Shown here one piece after another: positions 1 to 11,243 of a DNA stretch of 64,000 nt; the stretch's first letter is position 1, and each line of letters starts with the position of its first letter. Made by a program: the position numbers and the translations under genes. The stretch comes from Perca fluviatilis. Its lineage: Eukaryota; Chordata; Actinopteri; Perciformes; Percidae. The stretch spans positions 5,349,781-5,413,780 of the forward strand of contig NC_053118.1 in the NCBI RefSeq assembly GCF_010015445.1. Reading direction: 5' to 3'. The notes under the pieces were generated by a model. The model had not been told where the DNA came from. It did no database searches and saw only the letters and a list, made by a program, of their open reading frames with translations.

Positions 1-2314
1 CTTTGTAAAATTACTTTTGCGAAGAGAAGCAAGAGAGTGGGCTATGTTGACACCTAGATAGCGAAAACCAGTATGGGCCAATCGGAATGGTAAAGCACCT
101 GCCGGGATTTTTTTGCTGCCTCATTTATAGGGAAACACTCACTTTTATTGATATTCAACTTATACCCTGAAAATGAGCCAAACATTGTCAGTATTTGCAG
201 AATATCGTCCAAGCAGTTGAGTGGGTCTGCGATATAAAGTAGGAGATCGTCAGCATAGAGAGATAAGCAATGTTCCAATCCAACCCTACAGACACCAGTA
301 AGGAACGGGGAGGATTTGAGAGCGATGGAGAGAGGCTCTATAGCTACTGTAAAGAGCAACGGGGAGAGAGGGCAGCCTTGCCGCGTACCGCTTGTAAGAG
401 GGAAGTAGTCGGACCTCTGTGAATTAGTTATTACACAGGCCATAGGAGCAGAATATAAAAGCTGTATCCAAGAAATAAATTTAGACCCAAAACCAAATTT
501 ACCTAAAACACAAAACAAATAGTCCCACTCAACCCGATCGAAGGCTTTCTCCGCGTCTAATGAAATAACAACTTCAGCCGACTGAGAAGTATCGGGAGAA
601 AGCACAATATTTAAAAGTCTTCTAACATTAGATGATAACTGTCGTCCACTGACAAACCCAGTCTGATCTTCGGAAATGATGTCTGGCAGACATGGATCCA
701 ATCGACAGGCCAAGACTTTAGCCAATAGTTTTACATCCGAATTTAACAGACTTATCGGCCTCCAGCTACTACAGTTCTCTGGACATTTAAGCCTGATTCA
801 GAGTTGGAGGGAGAGAGCCCTGGCTCAATGAGTCATTAAACATGTCCAGTAATAAAGGAGCAAGTAGGGAAGAGAATTTCTTATAGAAATCAATCGGAAA
901 TCCGTCAGGACCAGGTGCCTTGTTGTTATTATTCATCAATTTAAGACAGTTTATTTCCTCTAATCGTAAAGATTAATCCAATTTTCTTTTACTATTACGA
1001 TCTATGGCAGGGATATTTAAGCCATCTAGGAAATTGTTCATTGCATCCCTGCTTGTTGGGGATTCAGATCGGTAGAGATTGGAGTAGAAGGAAGCAAAAA
1101 CCTTGTTTATTTCATTTGGATCGGTAGTTAGTGAGTGAGAAGAGTCATAAATCTTAGGTATGAAGTCAGAGGCCGTCTGACGTCTAAGCTGAAGGGCTAA
1201 GAGACGGCTAGCCTTATCGCCATACTCGTAGTATATTCCTTTGGTCCGTCTGAGGAGATATTCAGCTTTACTAGTGGAGAGCAAATCAAATGAAGATTGT
1301 AATTTAACTCTCCTGGCATAGAGGTCTGGACTGGGAGAGCTAGAATACTCTCTGTCTACGCTGAGAATTGCATCTGTCAGCTCCTGTTGTTTTTGTCTAT
1401 TTTTCCTGGCCAAATTAGCGCTGAAGGAAATAATCTCTCCACGTAAAACGGCCTTTAAAGATTCCCATAGCAAAGAAGGGGAAGTTGACTTAGTCCTATT
1501 AAACTCCAGAAAAACACTGATCTTGCTTGAAATGAAATCACAAAATTTCTCATCTGCCAGCAGCCCCGTATTGAACCTCCATTGTCTCCTAGCATTAGGC
1601 AAGAGCAATAAATCTAAAATATGCGGGGCGTGGTCAGAAATGACAATAGCGGAATATTCCGTAGATTTCACAGAGAGAAAGGACTTGTCCACAAAGAAAT
1701 AGTCAATCCGGGAATAGACTTGGTGAACCTTGGAAAAATATGAAAATTCTTTTGTTACCGGATTAAGAAAACGCCAGGGATCTACACACCCCAACTGATT
1801 TACAAGGGATGACAGCGCCTTTGACATGGCAGAGGGTGTGAGCGATCAACCTTGGGATCTATTTCAAGATTTAGGTCCCCCCCTAGGATAAGGGAATTTT
1901 AGAGAAGAGGGAGGTGACAAAAGTGGGGTTGTCCCAGTTAGGGGCATAGACACTAACCATTACAACTGGAACTTGATATAAGGAGCCACATACTATGGTA
2001 TAACGACCTCCAGGGTCAGAAGTAATCTGAGTGGGGGAGAACTGGGTGCGCTTGTTAATTAAAATTGCAGTGCCCCTAGATTTGCTGTTGAAAGTTGAAT
2101 GGAATATTTGCCCAACCCAAGGTTTACGCAGTCTAGAATGATCACTGGCACACAAGTGGGTCTCTTGGAGAAAGGCCATGTCCGTGTTAAGACTCTTGAG
2201 GTGAGAAAAAACTCTAGATTGTTTTACTGGGCCCCCAAGACCACGAACATTCCAACTCACCAGCCTGACAGAGGACCCATCTATACCCCCCTGGAGGGTG
2301 TTCAGATTAACCAT
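1..2314 (-). pseudogene. LINE ORF2 endonuclease-reverse transcriptase, multiply frameshifted
   Basis: The endonuclease begins at about 2314 with the APE motifs SWNVRGL, QETHL, GTAILI and SVYAPNWD. GGDLNLEIDPKVDRS lies near 1840-1890 in another frame, and SRIDYFF and ISDHAP follow at 1620-1720. The RT has KAPGPDGFP near 930, SSWRPISLLNSDVKLLAKV near 740-800, LDAEKAFDRVEWDYL near 540, and the catalytic YADDLLLYIAD near 230. Frame breaks occur near 1890, near 1835 and in a 7-A run near 113-119. A TAA interrupts the frame near 972, and a few codons are missing near 800. RNase H and the C-terminus lie outside the window. In life the enzyme nicks DNA and reverse transcribes LINE RNA at the nick. 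Confidence 0.9.
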
Positions 2315-2339
2315 AGATCGTATTTATTATAGCTAAGAT

Positions 2340-3453
2340 GTTAACAAAGAGAAAAGGGGGGAAGCAGGCATCCTGACCATGTTTAAAGAAAAGTACCATT
2401 AAACTCAAAAGAATAAAAAACTCCCATTGCATAACAAGAAATAAAATATTCTGGCAAAAACTCAAAAGCAAAAATGACAGCAGTAAATTGCTTCAAAAAA
2501 AGTACGGTTTATCTTTATTTTTGAGGCCTGAATTGTGAAAAGGACGAAGCGTTGAAGGCGCAGATTACTTACACAAGGCACTGTATATACAAAGTAAAGC
2601 AGGGACTTCTTAGTCAATTATCTAGAGAAGCAACAAAAAATATATAAAAATAACAAAGAAATAAAAATAATTTTTTTTATTATTAGTAACAATAATAATA
2701 AATAATAATAATAATAAAGAAACTGAATAGCAGGCAAACTTAGATTTGACTGGCCAGGCCTGGTGAAGTTTTACAAGAAGAATAAAAAGAGCCAGACCTG
2801 AGCCATGCATTTTACAAAACAAGATAAACATTATAGGTGTAAACACACCCCTAGAGCAGCAAAAGCACAAATTATTCTTCTAACAAAATTCAGCTGCAAA
2901 TAAATAGTGAAACTCTTAAGTCTTGCTGATAGGCGGCAGCACCGCATCAATGAGCTACCTACAAAATTATCGTAGACTGTAAAAAATAATCAGCTGCCAA
3001 CAACCGAGAGGGGGGCTCAAAGCAAAAAGACCCATGGAGAGCAAACCAAAGTTCACGCCTATTAAGAGGAGAGAAAAAAATAAATAAATAAAAAAATAAA
3101 TAAATAAAAAGGGAGTGAGCAGAGTAGCCATAGGCAGCCGCGAGATCAACGTTACACACTGATTACAAACACTCGTACCCCAACAGAGGAGAGAAGAAAA
3201 AGGGGGAAAAAAAGCCTTACTGGTCATAGTTACAGTTCGTCTGGTAAAAGTGGAGTGTCCCCAGACCACGAATGCACCAAGAGAACAACATACTATACTA
3301 CATTGGAGATGTCTTACCTGCAGCAGGTTCAGCGGAAGAAAAAAAAATATATACCGTATGCACACACACACATGCGAGAATAATAAAAAAATCCCAATGT
3401 ATGTCAAATCAGATGAGATTGTGGCCACACCACTTGCTTAGACCCTTCCTTCA
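2340..3453. other. LINE inter-ORF region, no recognisable gene
   Basis: About 1.1 kb separates ORF1 from ORF2. It is A+T rich, with A-runs, an AAT-rich tract near 2640-2720 and a short CA run near 3361. The open frames here are low complexity and I recognise no domain. Either this LINE subfamily has a long spacer or a second insertion sits here. Confidence 0.5.
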
Positions 3454-4323
3454 TCAGTCGCGTAAATGTTCCTGATAGAACAGTTCAGCCTGCTCCGGGG
3501 TGTCAAAGCGATGATCCACACCGTTAAGGGTGAGACGAAGGCGGGCGGGGTAGATCATCCCGAACCGTACACCTTTATGGAAGAGCAGAGACTTCACCTT
3601 GTTGAAAGCGGCTCGCCTCTTGGCCACTGTAGCGCTGAAATCCTCGTACATCTTAATGCCGTGACCCCGGTACTCAATATTGCGGCGCTCCTTTGCCCAC
3701 AGCAACAGTTTCTCTTTTTCGATGTAGCGGTGAAAGCGCACTATGATAGGGCGGGATCCCTGGCGGGGCTTGGGCCCGAGGCTACGGTGGGCCCGGTCCA
3801 GATCAAGGGGGAAGTCGAGAGGCACATCACCGGCTACTTCCTTGAAAAAATCCGCCATAAACTGCCTCGGGTTTTTGCCTTCAATTCCCTCGGGAAGACC
3901 AACCACACGAAAGTTTTGACGCTTAAAACGGCAAATCAGGTCTTCCACCGAGGCCTGGAGTCTGCTGTTGTCATCCGTCATGGAGGTCAGCTTCGACCGT
4001 AGTTCCACCACTTCTTGCTCCAGGCTTGTGATATTATCCGAGTGAGTCGAGAGGGCCGTTTCCATCTCGGAGATAGTAGACGCGTGCTTGGTCACCGTGG
4101 TAGTGATAGCTTCAAGTGACGATTGTATAGGGGCGAGGGCCGCGTTCAGAGAGGCTGTCAACTCGGCAGCCATGCTTTGCCGGGATTTTTCAAGCTCAAT
4201 GACAAGCGTCTCCAAAGTTGGAGAGGGAGGAGCAGTCGCCATCTTGCTAGTCTCAGACGCAGCAGCGAAGGCGAGGGTCTGCTGAGCTTGGTTTCTCACG
4301 GCAGAACGGCTTGACTTACTCAT
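3454..4323 (-). CDS. LINE ORF1 protein (L1 ORF1p-like RNA-binding chaperone)
   Basis: This is an open 289-codon frame starting at ATG 4323. Residues about 30-45 are polar and Ala/Pro rich. Residues about 60-135 form a heptad-like stretch rich in Leu, Glu and Thr, consistent with the ORF1p trimerising coiled coil. Residues about 130-225 (FRVVGLPEGIEG, RAHRSLGPKP, RPIIVRFHRY) match the RNA-recognition core of L1-type ORF1 proteins, followed by a C-terminal domain with RRAAFNKVKSLLFHKG and a final FYQEHL. In the family this protein binds its own RNA and assists target-primed reverse transcription. No stop or frameshift is visible, unlike in ORF2 downstream. ORF2 is separated by an unusually long 1.1 kb. 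Confidence 0.88.
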   Translation of the reverse strand: MSKSSRSAVRNQAQQTLAFAAASETSKMATAPPSPTLETLVIELEKSRQSMAAELTASLNAALAPIQSSLEAITTTVTKHASTISEMETALSTHSDNITSLEQEVVELRSKLTSMTDDNSRLQASVEDLICRFKRQNFRVVGLPEGIEGKNPRQFMADFFKEVAGDVPLDFPLDLDRAHRSLGPKPRQGSRPIIVRFHRYIEKEKLLLWAKERRNIEYRGHGIKMYEDFSATVAKRRAAFNKVKSLLFHKGVRFGMIYPARLRLTLNGVDHRFDTPEQAELFYQEHLRD

Positions 4324-4440
4324 TTTAATAGATAAAACAAAAAATCACTCAAAAAAAAAAACTATTATGACACAAAAACACTAAAGTAGAAGACGCACAA
4401 AGCAAGAATTACCGAAATTATACAGGAGACAGCCACCACA

Positions 4441-5382
4441 CGTCTTTTCCACTACATAGTTCAACCGGAAGTCCTCGATGCGTGTATGTCTGAGCCTGTC
4501 TCCAGTGCCTCCACCTGCAGGTTGTCAGCTGTGTTATACTCTCTCGGATGGCCGATTTAACTCGTCCTCATCATGTGTTACGAGCTATGTGTCATAGCTC
4601 TCCACAAACGGAAAAAGAGGAGCTTAAAATGCAACTTGCTGGTTCAAAGTTAAGACTAGCAAGTTAATTGGCAGTTAAGAAATAGATTGTATAACCTATT
4701 TACATTTTTATCATGCAAAAGACATTTTTAAAACTTTATATTTTTTATATTATTATTGGTTTAACTGATAAGCTAATCGGTCAAAAAGCCTATTGTCGGT
4801 TAAACAGTTAATCATTAGCATCCCTACCAGCAGGAATGGACATAACCCCTACCATAAAGTTTTGTTATGTAGACCTTACAAAAAACTGCAATTTAATATT
4901 TGGGCCGGTAAAAAATTATCTTGGCATGTGGATTTTTTCATCTACCCGCCAACTTGGCCAGTGAGTCAAAAAGTTAATTTGGGACAGTGGTTATGCTGAT
5001 TTAACGTTAATGCAACTTTAGCTGACACAGATCATAACGAGAAGCTTTTATCATCTTTTGAAGTTCATGTGCTTGCAGTGATCAATTATTATAGTCATTA
5101 AATCAACAAATAATATAATACAGCTAGTTGAGCTTACCAAAATAGCTAGCCTATAGGGTTTCATTAAACAAATACAGAAGGCTAACCGTTAGCAATATAG
5201 CATAAGCTAGTGTGAACAGATGATTGTTCGTAACGTTAGTTAAGACTATTGCTGTCCAATTCAAGACACCAGAATTTTTTTCCAACATGAGTGTTAAACA
5301 AATAAAAATAACGTTATTCACAATCCGAAACGTCACGCACACTCCACTTCGTTGTGTTGGTCATCCATCTTGTGGTATAAAT
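4441..5382. other. A+T-rich stretch, no gene seen
   Basis: No coding potential, RNA gene or clear terminal repeat is recognised. The first 200 bases are more GC rich and may be the outer LINE 5' region or the flank it inserted into. The rest is A+T rich with only short open frames. Confidence 0.5.
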
Positions 5383-5868
<486 letters not shown>

Positions 5869-5949
5869 TCGCTGGTAGTATTTTTGAATGACCATGCTTC
5901 CCTCCCTCATGTCCCCCTGAGAGGGGAGATATCTGTATTGGGGGTCTGG

Positions 5950-6004
5950 AAAAAAGCCTCAGATGACGCAAAATGATGATTTTTGCGTCCTCTGAGGCTT
6001 TTTT
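5950..6004. promoter_or_regulatory. 24-bp-stem hairpin just upstream of a TATA-like box
   Basis: The left arm 5950-5973 and right arm 5981-6004 are complementary over 24 bases with one mismatch and a short loop. The arms contain TGACGC, resembling a half CRE/ATF site. CTATATAC at 6014-6021 lies immediately downstream and could be a TATA box for the P2X7-like gene. Regulatory function is inferred; a foldback transposon remnant is the alternative. Confidence 0.6.
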
Positions 6005-6206
6005 GCCCAGAGGCTATATACTACAGCAGTAGTAGGAGCTACTTCTGCATTTCTTCCAGCCCGCCCATAGGGGGTGGGACCAATGGGTGGGACCCATAGC
6101 CAGTATGGGGACCTCCCTCCCAGATTGTAAACAGTGTCAGCCATCCTGTAGCTAAGCTACCTCGCTCTTGCTCTTGTGGAGAAAGCCGAGTAGTAGATTC
6201 ACCACG

Positions 6207-6998
6207 ATGGCAGAAGGTAGTTCTGAAGACGATATGGCAGAAGGTGATTTTGAAGATCTGGTGCGCGAATCTGATGCTCGTGGCTACCTGTACGAGCCGA
6301 ATTACAGCGAGGAACAGTTGCGGATGATAGAGGAACAAGAGGCTGCCGGAGCAGCTGCTGTAGCAGAGGAGCGAGATTTGCCTGGCGGTATTGAGGAAGA
6401 TCCCGGGCAGACTCGAGCTGGGGCGGATTGGTGGTGTCAGTGTTGTCGCTGTGCGCCAATGGACACAGACAGAGAGTCCTGTTGCTGTCGCGAATTTCAG
6501 CGATGCCATTTTCTTCTTGAAGAAATAGCTGAATCTGCTGACGAAACGGCACCGCCAGCATGTGTAACAGAGCACCCTAGCTTTGGTCCACACATGGACA
6601 GGGGAGTCCTGGAAACTTATTTCAGGATCCCGAAAGTGAATTGGAAACGCCAACCAAAGCCCGCAGGGAGAAACGGACGCCTGAGTATAAAGTGAGTATT
6701 TTGTTTGTTTTTCACCTCAGTCAGCTGAGCTATTGCTGTTATATTTACATCTATGCTAGTCTACTATATGTGCAAGTAGCTTGCATTGCTAACGTTGTGC
6801 TTACTGTTTTTTAGACAATATCGCCTAACAGCCTACCGTCACTTCGTGGAATGGGTCCTGCAAGGCGAGAGATTGGGAAAAGGCTATCGTCTTGTTTTGC
6901 CTGCCTGTGTTGTTCAGGACATCAGACGGAGATATCCAGCTCCTGACGGACAATACTGTGGCTATAAAGAAACTATTGAAGCTCTGGATGAGCTATGA
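6207..6998 (+). CDS. P2X7 cytoplasmic (ballast)-domain protein, no channel part
   Basis: There are two exons, 6207-6691 and 6815-6998, with a 123-bp intron (GTGAGT...TTTTTTAG) and a phase-2 junction; the product is 222 aa. Residues 1-70 are acidic. Residues 75-124 (WWCQCCRCAPM, ESCCCREFQRC, CVTEHPSF) reproduce the cysteine-rich zinc-binding core of the P2X7 C-terminal ballast domain. After the splice, YRLTAYRHFVEW, LPACVVQDIR and DGQYCGYK complete that domain. No membrane segments precede it, so it cannot be an ATP-gated channel by itself. Stand-alone P2X7-type domains are known from fish and amphibian gene families, where function is unclear. ATG 6207 sits in a good Kozak context (ACCACGATGG); an in-frame ATG at 6168 would add 13 residues. 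A THAP exon lies convergently downstream. The frame is intact, so a live gene is possible. Confidence 0.82.
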
Positions 6999-7491
6999 GT
7001 GTGAAATTGATCAGTATGCTGGTTCTTCAAAAACTTACAAATTGTTCTTGGCCAGAGGCAGGAATTCTGACTGGTGTTGAAGTCAGCAACAATTGTTTTT
7101 CATCCTCCGACGATGACACTAACGGATTATACGTGATTGGAGTCTGAAATTACATAAATTCAATAACGTTAAAAACATTTGAATGAACTGAACTTTTTCT
7201 GAAGTGAAAACAACGTAAGAATAACATTGCCAAAATAACAAGGGCACACCTCTAACATATGCACATTTAAAGGGTTACACCCGGACATAGATGACCATGT
7301 GGGTGTCAATTCTTTTGAAGTTTACAGGAATTAGCATTCTTTTGTTCTAATCTAGTCTGCAGGACAGCAGGGGTCCAAGATAGAGACAAAAGGTTGATTT
7401 CTGCTGTGAAAAGGAGCTTTGTCATGGTTGCTAAATTTCTGACATGATCTAATTTATCTTGAGAAATTTAGGAAGGTTTGAACACAATGAC
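6999..7491. other. 3' flank of the P2X7-like gene, nothing recognised
   Basis: A+T-rich sequence without a clear AATAAA close to the stop codon and without coding motifs. Confidence 0.45.
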
Positions 7492-7635
7492 CAGTGTTGG
7501 GCAAGTTACTTCCAAAATGTAATACATTATAGATTACTAGTTACTGTCATTTGAGAGTAATTAGTTATATAACAATATTACTGTCTATGAATTGTAATGC
7601 TTTACACTACTTTTGCATTACTTTCACCAAAATGA
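7492..7635. repeat. Dispersed repeat of the CAGTGTTGGGCAAGTTAC type
   Basis: It starts with CAGTGTTGGGCAAGTTACTT and continues with alternating ATTACTAGTTACTGT-like motifs, a pattern I know from short non-autonomous DNA transposons in fish genomes. No matching second terminus was found, so it is probably a truncated copy. Confidence 0.55.
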
Positions 7636-7833
7636 CAGCGGAACTTTGACTTGGCAGGTAATTTTTGAATTCCACCACCGGATCAATAATGTCTGAATAT
7701 CAGTAGCTAACAGTGGCTTTACTTTGAGAACAGTTAACTTATATACAACTTATATGTCATTGTCTAATGTTACTTTGCTAACTTTGTGATCTGTGTGATC
7801 ACAAATAGAGTCGGGTTTTAGCAAGAGTCTTAC

Positions 7834-8160
7834 CTCTAGGCGAATGCGTTTGCTACAAGATGGTCCGGGCTGTTCGTCATCTGGGAAGGTGAATATTGAA
7901 GGAATTGTGGTGCCCTTTAGAGTGGTTCTCTTCATTCCAAGTACATTGGGTTCGTAGTCTTCCTGGATGAAATGGCGACTGCAAACCCTCTTGTTTTTCA
8001 TTTTTTCGATATTGGTGCCTTCTCCAAACTTTGGGTGGTTGATAGCCCGCAACCACTGTTTCCACCGCTCCAAATCTTTAACCGGAAAAATATGGAAAGT
8101 CACTGCTTGTCCTTTTCTGGATTTGAGTGTACATCCCGGTACAAAGTAATTTCTCACCAT
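7834..8160 (-). CDS. THAP-domain protein, first coding exon, one zinc ligand lost
   Basis: ATG at 8160 opens a 109-codon exon ending at a consensus donor (GTAAGA, 7833 downward). The THAP layout is visible: VPGC with C10, FHIFPV with P26, W33/W36, a basic KMKNK stretch, then RVCSRHF with C60 and H63, and IPSIF at 86-90, the AVPTIF-box equivalent. The family binds DNA through a C2CH zinc site. The first Cys, normally at position 5, is Tyr (TAC), one base change from a Cys codon, so zinc binding should be impaired. No following exon was recognised toward lower coordinates before the convergent P2X7-like gene. It may be a gene fragment, a diverged family member or the start of a longer gene whose other exons I cannot see. 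Confidence 0.72.
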
Positions 8161-8696
8161 TTTGATGGAAATAATGCTTGTTTTCGAACTAATGTATCAA
8201 CTGTCATGGAGACTCACGTTAAACCGGTGTCTTCTCAGTTTCAGAGTCAACTAGCTAGCCAGCCTAGTTGAATTTCCCTCCCCCTGCCCTCTCAAACAGG
8301 TAGGCGTGGCTTGGGAGTGGCCTCATACAGCAGCAAAGCAAGTGCATTCTGGGATTTGGTGTCTTTCATCCATATGAGCCAAAAACACATTTTCTGGCTT
8401 ATCTCTGCCTAGAAGGCACCAATTTAAATTTTCTTTTCACATTTCTACTACATTAGTGACCCAATTTAAAGATATATTCAGCTTTCCAGCGGTGAAATTT
8501 CCCTTTTAAGTGTGTACACTACAGAGAGCGATCCTGACCTGAACTGTATCTGTATTTTTACAGAAATAAATGTTTAATGTAAAATCATTTTAAGTGTAAC
8601 ATATAAATTAATTATTTTGCAGAGAGAAACTTTCATCAACAAGAAAGGAAGGAAGAGATAATAATAGAAATATGACTAATAAGAATAATAGCAAAA
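8161..8696. promoter_or_regulatory. Upstream region of the THAP exon with a ZNF143-like site
   Basis: GCATTCTGGGATTTGG at 8344-8359 resembles the ZNF143/SBS core in reverse orientation, about 185 bp upstream of the minus-strand ATG. A GC-box-like AGGCGTGGC lies near 8302. No TATA box is obvious. The assignment is by eye only. Confidence 0.35.
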
Positions 8697-9190
8697 TGAC
8701 GCAAGATTTGGCGTTAACGAGGTAACTTCAGGTTCAACCCAGGGTTTTGTGTATCACGACTGTGGATCACTTGTTATGAAAGATATAGATTTTCAGCGGA
8801 GGTAATTTCGTACAGGGCTATTTGTCGGCTTCTTGAGCAGTGTGTTGCGGTTTGAATTATGTTGTTATATAATTTATTTGCTCTCACAATATCTTACCAC
8901 TGTTGGGGTTGCAACTAAAATAATAGTCTAAAGTAGTTTATGGAAAGCACAGTGTAATTATGGTCAGATCTTGGTCCTGACTGATGGGGAAGTGATATTA
9001 GTAAGCGTTGTGATTTGCGTGTTTACAGTGTCTGTTTTTTTTTGCCAACTGTCCTCCTGTTTTAGGAAGAAGCGACTGTATTGTGTTTTGCCTGTTAAAC
9101 CGTGTCTGTGCTCTTCATATTTATGTAGAATTATAGTTTGCTCTTTTGATGTAAAATATGCGGCTCTGGTAGATGTGTGTGATTGTACCT
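8697..9190 (+). mobile_element. Fragment of the Harbinger-like element found at 42246-44605
   Basis: Long matching blocks are shared with the element at 42.2-44.6 kb: GATTTGGCGT...TTCAACCCAGGGTTTT, GGCTATTTGTCGGCTTCTTGAG, GGTCAGATCTTGGTCCTGAC, and a block ending ATGCGGCTCTGGTAGATG. This copy lacks the terminal inverted repeats and lacks the hAT nested in the other copy. Confidence 0.8.
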
Positions 9191-9962
9191 GCTCTACATG
9201 AAGTGCCCTGAGAAAACTTCTGTTATGATTTGACACTATCAATAAAATAAAATTGAATTAATGTTGCATGTTGTGATAATTTACTTACAGAATGCCGGCT
9301 CAATTTTCCTTCATTTGAGGCTGTATCCCCATTTCTTCGCTTTAGGGAAGGCCAGTTTAAGGACAGGATCTCCCAGAGCACTGTTTACTGTGGCCGGTTG
9401 GCATTCTCATTCAAGTGGGATGCTGAGAGAGATAGTCTGCAACAATGCAAATTATGTAATGGGTGTGTATTTTATTACTCCAATACATTGTACAAAGAAA
9501 GAGAAGTCTACACACTGTGCTAAGCTACCTGAGGAAATGGCACAGATCAAAACTTATTTTTGTAGTTTTTTAAATAATCTGGTCAGATAGTATGTAGACT
9601 GTGGCTCATTTGAAATAGCAGTAATAACATAAAATACTATCATGATACATAAATACATATCATGTAGTGCATATGAAAATATCTGTATACAGTCTCTAAG
9701 ATCAATGTTCTATGTCTGCCCACATTATGTCTTATATCTCACTGATAAGGTTCCCATATTTGTTTCCTCTTTTTTTTTCCTCTTTCAACTGCAATGGGAA
9801 TATACTGTAAGGTCCATAGATATATAATTTGGGAATAACTATTACCAGTAATCATTCAAATGATTACTTTTGACTTATCAGCTTATAAATACAAATGTAA
9901 ATAAAATACAACAGGTAAACTAACATTTACAAAAATTCAATTTCACAAACCTCTGCTTAGTA
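9191..9962. other. No gene recognised
   Basis: A moderately complex open frame on + (9261-9590) has no recognised domain. A short A/T-rich tail follows. Confidence 0.4.
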
Positions 9963-10083
9963 CCTCTTAATCTTAGTAGTGTCCTTGGATAGTTGGGTTC
10001 CAACAGATCTTTTAGGGAGGGGGGCAGTCTGGCAGCCAATACTCCGGGAGGTACTGGCCTGGGAAACGTGTAATGGCTCCCTA
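9963..10083 (-). CDS. Candidate internal exon of a THAP-family-like gene
   Basis: On the minus strand an acceptor (TTATTCTTAG) precedes an open segment encoding EPLHVSQASTSRSIGCQTAP followed by KRSVGTQLSKDT, ending at a possible donor (AGAG|GTACTA). Ser/Thr-rich segments of this type (ASTSR, C/VGTQL) follow the THAP domain in several fish THAP proteins as I remember them. It lies upstream of the THAP exon at 7834-8160 in reading direction, so it cannot be that exon's continuation and suggests a second, broken gene copy. Low certainty. Confidence 0.4.
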
Positions 10084-10439
10084 AGAATAAATTCAGATAT
10101 GTTAGGAAATGGGAAGGAGACAGTGTGATAGTATTGCAAGTCGTAAGACATTTCATTTTTCATTGTAGGCATACAACAAAAAGTGTGGTAACTCAGAGAC
10201 CAGCAGCAATAGAACACAAGAAAAAAACCTATGATGAGGTAGCGTCCTCTATCTACTATAACATACATGACAAATAAAGGCACTTGGATGAGTCAAATAA
10301 CACTAAACAGTGGCAGTGCAAACAGTGCATTATAAGAAGGTATTTAACAAGTTAGATGCAATACAGATATATGTGAATATAATAAATAATAGGTAACTAC
10401 CTAGGTTAATCACATGTAGAGCTTATAACATATATTGCA

Positions 10440-11148
10440 ATATATACTGTGTAACCATCTGTCTGTCAAGGAAGACAGAAGAGAGAGAGAGAGAAAGGAA
10501 AATCAAAAGGGTTGGCAAGCAGGGGAAGCATTGCACAGAATCGGTCATGTATATCAATAAGGTAATCATTTATTTGTATCGTTTATAACATATTAGTGTA
10601 CTTTCTTGCCAGATTCCCCCGCCAAGAAAATACTGTATATCAGACGCTGCAAATGGCGAGCCGCGGCGCGTCCTGTCTCAGAGCAGGGTGGAGCAAAAAA
10701 GCTGCTGGCGCCTCCAGGGGACTTGGGGGCGCTTTTGCCCCTAAAAAAGGACTTGAACCCGGCGAGAGCACCAACACCGATACGCTGAGGATACGCGCTC
10801 CGCCATCTTGCTAAAAGACGATGTGATGCACTCACACAATCAGTCACAGACTATCTCTAGTTTCCTCTTGGCCCGAGATTAACAATATTACAGACAAACT
10901 ATAATAGTAGGCGACATCACTGTTGTTTGCTGTAGCAAACGTTACTATACAGTTAACTTAGCTACACTACTAACTTTAGTTAGTTCAGTAGCCAACTAGG
11001 TTATATAGTTATAATGTGCACAGTCACCACCCCCGACACACACAGGGATAAACCGTATGTTAGCTAGCGGTGCCACAGCCAGCTAGCTAACCAGCCAGCT
11101 AACCAACCATTAGGAAAAACGAAATTATCAATTATCAAAATATTACTC
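10440..11148. other. No certain gene; GC-rich block at 10610-10810
   Basis: A short GA run lies near 10484. A GC-rich segment has open frames on both strands but no recognised domain; its edge CGCCATCTTGCT (AGCAAGATGGCG on minus) could be a transposon end or a first exon. From 10870 the sequence is A+T rich with repeated TAGCTAGC motifs. Confidence 0.35.
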
Positions 11149-11243
11149 ACCGTTTTCAATGCTTGGGAGAGGGTCCTGAATAGTGGGAATGGATCCTTTC
11201 ATCAACAGTAGTTTTGATACATCATATAGCCCCTGATTCAGTA
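11149..11243 (-). CDS. Candidate small exon with consensus splice sites
   Basis: Minus-strand acceptor (CTCACCGCAG) and donor (AAACG|GTGAGT) bracket about 95 bases with one open frame encoding LLNQGLYDVSKLLL and KGSIPTIQDPLPSIEN. No domain recognised. It could belong with the candidate exon at 9963-10083, but no gene model can be closed. Confidence 0.3.

Larger units (their letters stand above)
1..4440 (-). mobile_element. Tx1/L1-like non-LTR retrotransposon (LINE), decayed, 3' end beyond window
   Basis: Read on the minus strand the order is a 5' leader (about 4324-4440), ORF1 (4323 to 3454), a long inter-ORF stretch, then ORF2 endonuclease and reverse transcriptase running off the left edge. 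This ORF1-ORF2 order with an APE-type endonuclease fused to RT is that of L1/Tx1-clade LINEs. ORF1 is open, whereas ORF2 has several frameshifts, a nonsense codon and a small deletion, so the copy is inactive. Clade assignment rests on protein resemblance only. Confidence 0.9.

Noticed and set aside
6207..8160. One THAP-P2X7 fusion gene
   Set aside because: The P2X7-like exons are on + and the THAP exon is on minus, so they cannot be in one transcript.
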